Shown here in pieces: positions 1 to 8,912 of a stretch of DNA of 64,000 nucleotides. Positions within the stretch are counted from its first letter, which is position 1; every line of letters starts with the position of its first letter. Where the stretch lies: the NCBI GenBank assembly GCA_033398695.1, contig CM065804.1:50003501-50067500 (forward strand), written 5' to 3'. Source of the DNA: Orobanche coerulescens. Its lineage: Eukaryota; Streptophyta; Magnoliopsida; Lamiales; Orobanchaceae. Made by a program: the position numbers and the translations under genes. The notes under the pieces were generated by a model. That model had not been told where the DNA came from, searched no databases, and saw nothing but the letters and a program-made list of their open reading frames with translations.

Positions 1-276
1 TGGGGCTGTGACCCTAAATGGCTTTCGAGGAATTAAGAACTTTTCAATTTATGATGTTTTCAAAACTCCCGAGATTTAGAAATGTTTTCAAAATGCTTAC
101 TTGCTTCGTTTCTGCTTTCAAGACTTGAACTATATTTTAACTAAATATATCTCGGGAAGTCTTTCGTTATATTCTCGGAATGTGTTGTGTATGGCTCGTA
201 TTTGCACTTTAAACTTGCACTAGCGAAACAGTGGAGTTTTGCTAACCCCCGAGTAATCGGGGGGTGGATATCTGTA
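1..276 (+). repeat. Gyp-A LTR copy 1, left piece
   Basis: This is part of a long gypsy LTR whose beginning lies left of the window. It aligns by eye with 23356-23640 of the complete Gyp-A LTR: both share the 'gggctrtg.ccctaa' start, the 'aaaactcccgaga' and 'tatctcgggaagt' blocks, and 'aaacagtggagttttgctaac'. It stops at 276 where CACTA-1 begins, and the LTR resumes at 8540. I see no coding sequence in it. Confidence 0.85.
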
Positions 277-610
277 CACTACAACATTTTTAGCCTGAGG
301 CCACAGATGAAAACCATGGCTAAATGTGAAAAAACTGTGTCCTAAAGTTTAGACCACGATTTTTCGTGCGTGGTACAGGTGGCCGTGGGCTATTCTTATA
401 AAACCGTGGGCTATTCGAATACACCACGGTTTTTTGACCATTCGCCACGAGTAATAAAACCGTGGGCTAAAGTTCAAGAATAGGCCACAGTTTTTATTAT
501 GAGATTAGCCACGGTTTTTATATTTGTGGCCACGCTTTGTATATTCTTTGTCCACGGTTTTGTATATAATTTCTGGCCACGATTTTTAGGATAAGTTCTA
601 GCCATATGCG
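277..610. repeat. CACTA-1 left TIR and subterminal repeats
   Basis: The terminal inverted repeat starts at 277. It is followed by about seven copies, on both strands, of a motif close to CCACGGTTTTT / AAACCGTGGGC (for example near 404, 428, 452, 511 and 552). In En/Spm such subterminal motifs are the binding sites of TNPA. The matching right-hand array is at 8265-8539. Confidence 0.85.
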
Positions 611-861
611 ATTTCTGTCTGTATTCTTTGGTCACCATTTTTCTTTCACAAATTTAAATTTAAAAACCATTGTACATTTACTATATTTTTAAACCTTGAA
701 TCTTATAGAACTTATAAATAGTGATTTGAATTTATAAATAGAAACTTTTAATAGAGGTTAAAAAAAACTTAAGAATGGTACTTTTAATGCTGTGAAAACC
801 GTCATGTGCTAAGTGGAATTGTTTATGCTTTAATCTAGCAAATTGAAACTAGCTAAAACTA
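611..861. other. AT-rich stretch, nothing recognised
   Basis: This is AT-rich sequence between the subterminal array and the captured importin exon. I see no ORF or repeat that I can name. Confidence 0.5.
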
Positions 862-1034
862 CAGGAATGTCAAAATACGTAGATAGGTGACCAGAATATC
901 TTGCAAATCGCCTTGATCAAATCAGCCACTTCAATCGAAGGGTTAGCCAACAAGCGGTTAAATATGTTAGCGAGATGAGGAAATGTTTCTGCGATAATGT
1001 GACGACACAGTACTATTTCCTCATCTGATTTGAA
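862..1034 (-). pseudogene. Captured exon of a SAD2-like importin-beta (importin-7/8 type)
   Basis: The minus strand reads FKSDEE at the start, then [31 protein letters not shown] and a short tail that meets a stop near 870. In plant SAD2/importin-7/8-type nuclear import receptors the matching stretch has 'YEFKSDE', 'ETFPHLLNIFN', 'EVADxIKLICKIFWS' in the same order and spacing. About 55 codons are open, with no upstream or downstream exon recognised. It lies on the same strand as the transposase genes, close to the 3' end of CACTA-1. The simplest reading is a host exon captured by the transposon (transduplication). It cannot encode a working receptor, which is roughly 1000 residues long. The family assignment is from memory of the protein, not from a search. 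Confidence 0.8.
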
Positions 1035-1289
1035 CATGCCAATTGTAAAATCAAGAAATGAGCACTACAGATATGTCCTCATCCGCAACAATTAGTCCAA
1101 GTGTATATACAAAGAAGATCTCTTGATACAATGCCATAAAATTCACGTGTTGTACGTGAACATCATTCTTTATCCTCTATATCTTCATCATGATCTTCCT
1201 CTCCACCCTACATATATGAAAACATAAAACACAATCATAAGCAAATATAGAAGCATGAATATAAATATTCACAAGATCATTATGACAAA

Positions 1290-2110
1290 ATCTTATTCAA
1301 AAATGAAGCCTATATCTGCCATAGTTGAGGTTGATGGATTCGTGGACGTAAATAAGGATGAGAAATAGTCCTCCACTATCTCTGCCATATCCCTTTTTCC
1401 CTGAGCATAAATCTCCATGAATTGAGATCAGCCCTTAATGGTATTCTTCGCCCTTCTCATTGATGCCTGGGCCTGAAAATATTTTGTATTCTTATCTACC
1501 AAGCCAAGCAGTTCGTCTTCTTTGTCTCCAGAAGGTCTCCTGTTGTGATGCTAGTTTCTTAACCTTTTTCTCCAGCTTCCCCAATTCAAAATACCTCATT
1601 GGCCATTCTCTGTGGTTTGGTGAACTATCAAGCTTCTTTCTCTCCTTTTTAAGATGTTGAGATACCTTCATGAATCTCTCCCCTGCCCACCATTTCAACT
1701 CCTCACTATATTGCCTGATTTTATCGCTCAATTCTGCCCCCACGCCAGCCCCAACCCAACCCCTTTTCACCACTTCAACACAATCCGTTTCCCCACTCCA
1801 CACAGCCTCAAAACGAAATCGTTTCCTAGAATCTCTTAAGACGTCATGATTCTGTTTTGCAGCCGAAAGAAATTCAATCATCACAGGCCTATGGTCCGAA
1901 TGATAAAAATTAAGCTTTTGAATTTAAGCTGTGGGATGTAGCATTCGCCACCCCAGGATGCCCACATAGCGACCAATGCGTTCAACAATAGCCCCCTTCC
2001 CTTCTTGTAGATTACCCCACATAAAGAATTCCCCATAACTATGCAGGTCCTGCAGGTCACACTCATCCAGTACATTCCTGAACTCCTCCGTTTGTTTCTC
2101 ACTAGGATAG
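1290..2110 (-). pseudogene. LINE (non-LTR retrotransposon) fragment, endonuclease to pre-RT linker
   Basis: Read on the minus strand, about 2100 to 1870 gives an endonuclease-type stretch with LHSYGEFFMWGN, ERIGRYVGILGW and finally YHSDHRPVMI, the S-D-H motif of apurinic endonuclease domains. It runs on into FRFEAVW...CVEVVKRGW and ETFWRQRRRTAWL, the conserved linker found before LINE reverse transcriptases, and ends near 1290 with a 'VEDYFSSLFTSTNP'-like segment. At least one frame change is needed. The RT itself is missing. This is a broken LINE piece inside CACTA-1, probably an old insertion or a captured fragment. Confidence 0.8.
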
Positions 2111-2245
2111 TACTAGACGTACCTGGGCTTTCAGGCCCGCCGGTTTTGGCCCTAAACCGGCCCTAAGTCAACGGTTTTAGCCCGGGACCGCCGGTCAACG
2201 GGCCCGAACCGGACCGGGACCGAAAAGCTAGGGCCACAAACCTCA
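2110..2245. other. GC-rich inverted-repeat patch, possibly a hAT remnant
   Basis: This is a sharply GC-rich island in AT-rich surroundings, built from interleaved CCGGTTT, GGCCCTAAACCGGCCC and GGGCCCGAACCGGACCGGG words. Dense CCGG-type words like these occur in the subterminal regions of some plant hAT elements. I see no matching terminal repeats or 8-bp duplication, so the assignment is weak. Confidence 0.3.
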
Positions 2246-2672
2246 CCTAAAAAACAAATTAGAACCAAGTATAAATAACATCACCATAATTCTCCCAAAA
2301 CCCATAACTACCCTTCCTGAAGTTCATATAAGAACAACACGGTGCAGGTTATGGTCACATTATGGGCAGCATCGTCCTCATTTCAAGACAGCAAGAACAT
2401 CAAAAATAGAATAAAAAAGACAAACTGGCAGCGCATAAAACTAGGCAGCACACCATCTTGGTAAAGACAACAATAACATAATAATGGTAGAAAAAGAGCA
2501 AAAATCTCATGTAATGCACTATCTCATGTAATTCCAAATTTAAGGTACTACCCTGATATTTTGATCAAATGGTGCACCACCCTGAGTTACCAAAAATCAT
2601 GTATTTCTACTACAAAAATCATGAAACTCAAAATCACAATGTTTATAAATGGTAAAGGGATCATAAATGATA

Positions 2673-5475
2673 CCTTCTCAAGAATATGAATATTGGTCGA
2701 TGTAGAAGAATGCGGTGTTGCACCATTTTCGTTGGCAGTAGCATTTGTCATCATCATATCTAAAGCTTCATCATCCAAATCTGGATTGTTTTGCTTCAAT
2801 AATGATCTTACAAACATCTTCATTCTATTCATCTCATTTGCATGTTCCTTATTGATAAGATCAATCTCTTCATTTCTTTTTAACTGTAACGGTGTGACAG
2901 TTCTTCCATAGCAACGCACTCTACCGGGCTTTTCTTTACCAAACAATGATTGAAATGTTTCTTTAGCGGATTCGCTAGACTCTTGAACTGAATCTTTAAG
3001 CTTACCCTAATAAAGATGACAAAAGTAATATTCATGTATAAGATAAAACATTTCATGTATAATATATTCATATATCATGGCTGAATAAGGTAACAGCTCT
3101 ATATCTAATAAAGGTGGCTATGACATCATCATTCGTTTAACTTGAGCAAAAGAGTAACCATGTGCAAAATAATTACTAAACCAAGTGCAAAAGGAACCAT
3201 GGCCACCAAACTGTCCTTGAGCAAGAGAGGAACCGCTTAAAATGAATACCAACAAGCAAAAGAAACCAAAGGCCGAAAGTTAAAACAAAGAAACAAAACG
3301 CGCAAGGAGATAGAGTAACAAGGATAAAATAAGGAATTGCTCTAAAAACATACTTGATAAGTAACAACAAGCTTACGATAATAGATTGTGTTTCTTCATC
3401 GATCTCTTTTCCATTTCGGCTTCTGCGAGTCTCAATGAACATTTCAGCTTGGCTGACTTCCTGATCTGCATCGTTCTTCTTTGCACGCTACATTAGTTAA
3501 TTAGACGGAACATTAAGAATGAAATCAATATAATTTAGAAGGTGGATTTACTCATACATAAAACATAATTACATCCCAAAATATATATTTTTATATATAA
3601 ATAAATACCAATTTTGCTCGAATTCTATCAAAATTTACTGGTCCCATACGGTGCAAATACTTTTGGTTGGCCCTATTAGTGGCATTCTTCTTAGCAATAT
3701 CCTACATTATAGAGAAGCAAATAGTTATTATATAGAAAGAAAGTATGAAAAAGTTTAGATTGAATAATATCTAGACAAAGCAAAGGAACTACGAAGATGT
3801 GTCATTTGAGTTTGTAGATGAAAGCAAAGCTCACTTTCAAGATATTTGCTCTTTGCTTATAAAAAACTTTAAAAAGTCACAATTTTCTTACCTGAACAAT
3901 GCCACTTCTCCAATAAGCCATCGATTGCTCGAAATGAGCTTTCGGTATACATTCAGGTCGATGTTTTAACCTTTCCTTCATGGTAGAGTATCCTTGAAAA
4001 TGTTTCTTCTTGATTTTTCTCTTGTACTGCCTCCAAGCATCATTTATGCGAGAGAATACTGCTTTTTCTCCTTTCTTAGGGATATTGAATTTATCCTACA
4101 AAAAAAAGTATATATAATTGTCATCATACTAATCATAAATTTTGGGCAGCAAATAATTATCATAAGAAACTATTTTAGCCATACATTGACATATTCCCAT
4201 ATATCTTCCTTGTGATTTTTGAGCAGTACTTTAAAGTTCGTATAAATCAACGGACAAAAATCAGCATTCCTTGCTATAGTGCCAAGGAATAAGCTCAAAT
4301 CAGATACAGTACGATCATCGTGCCCAATTGGCTCTCCATCATTGTCTAAGATGACTTCTTCGCGATCTTGAGCAGCTCTTGAATGTATTTTTAAACATAT
4401 AGTTGGTCCCCGTGTTCTTTTTTTACGTGTCCCTATTGTCACATAAAACATACATAAGGTTTGATAAACTACCAAAGTTATAAGAAGAGGAACAAAAATG
4501 TGATTCATAAAAACTTCCTTATATGATGAGATTAAGTTTTTACCTTCACCATCTTCCTCGGGACCCATATTTTCTTCTTGTTCCACGATATTTAGTTCTT
4601 CATCATCGCTTTCATCCCTGAGTTCCTCCTCTTCGTCAACTTCTCCATTTTTTCTAAGAAACTCACCAATTAACATCGGTGGGCACATTGGAACCCTCTT
4701 TTCCCTTTTCGTACCACTTGAATTGTCATTTTCAGCCACAACCCTTTTCTTGGTACATTGCTTTACCCTTGAACTATCATTTTCACCATTGCACTTTTCA
4801 TGGGTTGTTGATTTGATCTTGAATTGCCACTTTCAATTGATGATCCTTTTAAATGTTGTTGCTTTGCCTTTGAATTGTCATTCCCAGCCTCTATCCTTTT
4901 TTTATTTTGTTGGTCTGCTCTTGAACTATCTTCAATCAGTTTCCTTTTCATGAGTTGTTGACTTGTTCTTGAATGATCACTTTCCACTGCTTTCCTTCTC
5001 ATTGGCTTTGATTTGCCGTTGGATTTTCAATTGAAGCTCTTTTCATTACCTTTTGCACTGTCTGCTGTTCTGCCATTGAATCATTACGTTGAGCAATTAT
5101 CTTCTTTATGGGTTGCTTCAATGGATCTTGGATCTGCATGGACTGTTTGCTACGAGTAATCAACTGACTTTTTTGATCTTGAATTTGTTTAGATACTTTG
5201 TTTTTAGTCATTTGTGCTTGGCCACTAACCGCAATATCAGATAACTTGAATTGTGCTTGGGGTGGCACCATAAATGAGGGCTTATATTGCTTTTTATTAT
5301 TTGCTCCTCTAAATTCAAGTAGTCGTGCTTCAACTAGTTGTGCCCTGCTTTCTCCAAGTTTTTTCACTATCTTCTCTGGGTTGATTTTAAACTTCTTATA
5401 CAATTCAGCGCTAGATCTTATAGGAGATAGTTCGGAACTGGAAACACTCATTTCTCCTTGGTCTTGAGCTTTCAT
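2673..5475 (-). pseudogene. TNPA-like gene of CACTA-1 (plant Ptta/En/Spm 'transposase 24' type), multi-exon
   Basis: TNPA-type proteins bind subterminal repeats and assist TNPD in transposition. Reading 5' to 3' on the minus strand from 5475: a leader with SELSPIRSSAELYKKF; then a low-complexity stretch (about 5000-4740) of roughly six repeats of about 22 residues with N/D-x-S-R/K-x-x-Q-Q spacing, in which two frame changes are needed; then exons at about 4739-4543 (acidic), 4436-4186 (KKRTRGPTICLKIHS, start of the family core), 4096-3893 (INDAWRQYKRKIKK...), 3703-3609 (KNATNRANQKYLHRMG), 3489-3375, and 3006-2673 (VRCYGRTVTPLQLKR, then a coiled-coil-like tail). Plausible GT/AG borders flank several exons. 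The core looks well preserved and only the repeat region is shifted. Introns were placed by eye. Confidence 0.8.
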
Positions 5476-5913
5476 CTTTTATCTTTTTTCTTCTTACCTG
5501 AAAAGAAAAATAAATTCAAGTTAAAACTTATTTATATACACAACAAAATCAGAAAAATCAAATGGTGATCCAAGTTAGACAATAAAATAAACATAATAGC
5601 AACAACAAAATCAACTTATATACTTACCTACTACTTAAACAGTAAAAACCAACAGCAAAATAAAAGTATCAAACAACAAAAACAGCAACAAAGGGTGATC
5701 CAACACAAAACATGAGACAAGTGCTAGCAATATTAACATGAAACAACAACAAAATAACAATATGGCAAAATTCATCCAAAGCACACATACAAAATGAAGT
5801 AATATTTCAATAATATGGAAATGATAAAATACAAAATGAAGTAGAATATTCTTATCATAATAAATTATTTCAGCTACTTGTCCAATACATTGTTATCAAT
5901 AGGCTAACATTAA
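5476..5913. other. AT-rich spacer between TNPD and TNPA genes of CACTA-1
   Basis: This is A-rich sequence with many short 'aacaac' words lying upstream of the TNPA-like start. It could hold an intron or 5' UTR. I recognise no coding sequence. Confidence 0.5.
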
Positions 5914-7277
5914 CTAGTCCATATAATCTAACAAAGTGTCATCAAAATCAGAGTCCTCTTCATTTTCCTGCCTAGCACATGGAGCACTTGGAGGCTTCTC
6001 AGTTATGGTTTCAGGTAACTCTTCTCTAACCAGATAGAGTTTATCATTATTAGACACATCTAGATTTGTCATACGGTCCAACGGCTCGTTCTGATAAGCT
6101 GCTTCAGCTTCTAAATCTGACTGGTCACCCATGTCAAATAAATCTCTTGGTACACATCAATATCATTTCCTGGTGATCGGGGTCCTGGAATCAGTAACGA
6201 TAACATTGTATATTCAGGTTTCATGCACAACCAAGGCGGATAATTGTATACAACCGTCATAACAGGCCACGTACTATGTGATACGCTCATAGTCCTGAAC
6301 GGATTGAATCCATCGCTCGCTAATCCAAGTCTTAGATTCCGAGACTCGGAAGCGAAATCAGGATGAAAAGTATCAAAATCTTTCCATGCTTGGCCATCAG
6401 CAGGATGCCTCAATTTTCCATCTTGTGTGCGTTTTTCTTCATGCCACCTCACTGACTCGGCTGTCCTCAAACACATAAACAACCTTTGAAGTCTAGGAAT
6501 CAAAGGAAAGTGCCTCAAAACTTTTACAGGAACTTTGTGATCATTTTTGGATTGCTCAGTCTCACAATCTACTTGAGGAAATTCCTTCCAACGAGAAGTT
6601 TTACAAATGCTGCAATAATCATCATTCTCATGCTCTTTCCAAAACACCATGCAGTCATTCGGACATGCATGAATCTTTTTATAATTAAGGCCTAAGTCAC
6701 TAATCATGGCCTTTGTTTTATTAAAAGATTCTGGAATGTTTAAATTAGGTATGGCTTCTTTCAGTAATTCTAAGAGGGCAGTGAATGATGCATTGCTCCA
6801 CCCATTCTGACATTTCATTAAGTACAATCGAATTATAAATGATAGAGTAGAGAAGTTTTTACATCCTCGGTATAGTTCCTTTTTCGCCTCATTAATCAAA
6901 TTGTAGAACTTTCTAGCATTCTCGTTAGGGCCCTCACTTATTCCTTCTGCTGCCACATTCCTAAATGTGTCATACAATAAACCGCCAATGTCATCGTGTG
7001 AGTCTTCTTGATCTTCCATAACATCATCGCCTAGAGGCAACGTTATTCGCTCCCCATGGTGTACCCAGATGTCATATTTTTTAAGAAAACCTTTGGCTAT
7101 TAAATGGTCACGAACCACATGTCTCGTTGCCCACAAACTATTTCTACACTTAGCACAAGGACATAAAATCTCATCCCCTTGAGGTCTTCCTCGAATGTAG
7201 GCAAAATCTAAAAATGACTCAACACCTTCGATGTACTCTGAACTAAACCTTGGAAATTTAGTCCACTGTTTGTTCAT
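5914..7277 (-). pseudogene. TNPD/TNP2-like CACTA transposase, internally deleted
   Basis: The 388-codon ORF (7277-6111) opens with MNKQWTKFPRFSSEYIEGVE, the transposase-associated N-terminal domain (about residues 1-75). A C-x-x-C pair and the start of the tnp2 domain follow (HACPNDCMVFW...CSICKTSRW, about residues 205-235; RWHEEKRTQDGKLRHPADGQAW, about 280-300). The reading ends right after PGNDIDVYQEIYL and overlaps a second frame (6132-5914) holding an acidic tail that ends DSDFDDTLLDYMD. Intact TNPD proteins of this type are around 1000 residues and carry the rest of tnp2 plus DUF4218- and DUF4216-type regions between these two parts, and all of that is gone. The product would lack the catalytic region, so CACTA-1 is predicted to be non-autonomous. 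Confidence 0.9.
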
Positions 7278-8264
7278 CCCTTTTAATCTAATCTAATACA
7301 CACAAAAATAAAATAAAAATTATAGAAATTGAAAAAGAAACATTAATATATCTTGAAACCGCAATACAACGAAAAATTGTAATAAGACTTCAAGAACTCC
7401 TTACTTGTAAATTAAACTCGTTTCCTCAACTGACCAATCAAAATTTCGGACAGCATATAAATACTTTTAAAAAATCATCAAATACATACAATTTTACCAA
7501 AATTATACATAAAAAACCTTGAAAGAGATGTGTTCTAGATACTTTAACTTCTATTTTTAATTCAGCAATCTTTCATCCACTCTCTAATACTTTAACTTTA
7601 ACTCGCCTCTAAACATCAATTAGCCATTCGTAAAAGTCTTGCTCCTAAAATGCAATAGGAAAGAACACTTAAATTCTAAACCTGATTGAAACCAAGCCTA
7701 ATTCAAAACCACCGTAAATCCAAAATCTAAACCCATAATCCAAAGATCTCTAATCTCAAATACAATTAAATAAATAAATAAACAAACTATTTGAAACCCT
7801 TAATAAAAAATTACTAGAAAGGACATAGAGAGAAATAAACTTTACCGAGTTAATCACTAATCTCAAATACAATGAAACAAAAAATTAATAATAAGAAGGG
7901 GAGAAGAAGACTGCATACCAGATTAGAGAGTGGCAGGAAGATCGGGTGGGAGTGTCGTGAGCGGTGAGCGTGAGAGTGAGCGCCGTGAACGGAAAGGGGT
8001 TTCAGAACTCGCCGCCTATGAGATTGGAACTCGCCGCGCAGGTCTTGGTTGCCTTCTTCTTGCCGTTGTTGAATGTGAAGTTGTGATAAGCTTAGTGCGA
8101 TGGGTAGTTTCGTGGCTTTGAGAAGTCAACTCACCGCGGCGCAATTTTTCACGGTTCCGCATTTTTTTCCTTTTGATTTTATTTTTAAGATTTTCTTAAT
8201 AATACGTGGCTATCGTTTCCTTTTTTTCTTTAACCTATCAACACGTTTTTATAAATTAATAAGA
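7278..8264 (-). other. 5' leader/promoter region of CACTA-1
   Basis: Most of 7278-7900 is AT-rich with no ORF. On the minus strand about 8100-7925 is a GC-richer patch ending 'ctctaatctg' followed by 'gtatgc', which would suit a non-coding first exon with a splice donor ahead of the TNPD start. The plus-strand ORFs here are not believable as genes. The transcription start is not determined. Confidence 0.4.
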
Positions 8265-8539
8265 ATATTTGGCCACGGTTTTATTTTTAAATTATAAGCC
8301 ACACCTAATAAACCGTGGTAAAAAAAAAACCGTGGTCTATAAGCGTTCCACACATATTAAACCGTGGCTTAAATTATTTATTATAAATAACCGTGGCCTA
8401 TAAGTATTCCACATTTTTGAAACTGTGGTCTATAAATATAATTATCCACATAAATAAAACCGTGGTCTATTTTGTGTTTTAACCGCGGTTTTTTAAAACA
8501 AAAAAATTAGCGTGGTCTAAAGCCAAAAATGTTGTAGTG
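8265..8539. repeat. CACTA-1 right subterminal repeats and TIR
   Basis: About eight AAACCGTGG/CCACGGTTT words (near 8273, 8313, 8329, 8360, 8388, 8457 and 8481) lead into the right TIR, which ends ...GTTGTAGTG at 8539. The array mirrors 277-610. The bases 8540-8542 are the second copy of the GTA target duplication. Confidence 0.85.
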
Positions 8540-8912
8540 GTATTGTGTCCAGGTACATGCAGGTTTTCGGGAGCAAGACATAGGATCGGTGCGAGGGATG
8601 ATGAAAGACGAATGATACTAATCACACGAAGGCCAGTTTTGACTTCAGTTAGTCGGAGTCCATTGTATTGTCTTTTCCGCTGTCTTATTGTTCGTCGTTG
8701 CAAATATTTTACCCTTGCATGTGTATGAGTCTGGATGAGTTTATGTATTTTGATTTGTAAGTCAGTGACGGAAGACCAAATCGGTCTATTGATTTGTTAT
8801 TTTGATTCGTCAGTATGTAATGTAATGTGTTGTGTTGATGTCTAGCCTGGTGGATCCTCACGGAGAGGGTCTGCGGCGTGTAATATTCCCGGTTTGATCT
8901 GGGGGTGTTACA
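8540..8912 (+). repeat. Gyp-A LTR copy 1, right piece with 3' end
   Basis: This continues the LTR interrupted at 276 and matches 23641-24034: 'gtccag...tgcaggtt', then 'atgatgraag', 'gatactaatcaca', 'ggtcta', and the end 'gtaatattccc..ctgggggtgttaca'. The LTR ends ...TGTTACA at 8912 and abuts the integrase end of Tat-1. That element's reading frame breaks exactly here, so Gyp-A probably inserted into Tat-1. Confidence 0.85.

Larger units (their letters stand above)
277..8539 (-). mobile_element. CACTA-1: CACTA/En-Spm DNA transposon, complete ends
   Basis: The element begins CACTACAACATTTTT and ends with the reverse complement of the same sequence, with 'agcc/ggct' next to it. It is flanked by the 3-bp duplication GTA (274-276 and 8540-8542), the size expected for CACTA transposons. 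It sits inside a Gyp-A LTR, and the other Gyp-A LTRs in the window lack it at the same point. Both ends are rich in the subterminal motif CCACGGTTT/AAACCGTGG. All genes read on the minus strand, so the 5' end is at 8539: a leader near 8000, a deleted TNPD-like transposase (5914-7277), a TNPA-like gene (2673-5475), a LINE piece and a captured importin exon. The ends look mobilisable, but the transposase is defective, so movement would need help from a relative. Confidence 0.95.

Noticed and set aside
862..1034. Functional importin gene
   Set aside because: Only one exon-sized piece is present, inside a transposon, with a stop right after it.
7930..8297. Two plus-strand ORFs near the right end of CACTA-1
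   Set aside because: They run against the element's genes, through a leader-like GC patch and a T-rich subterminal region, and have no recognisable domain.
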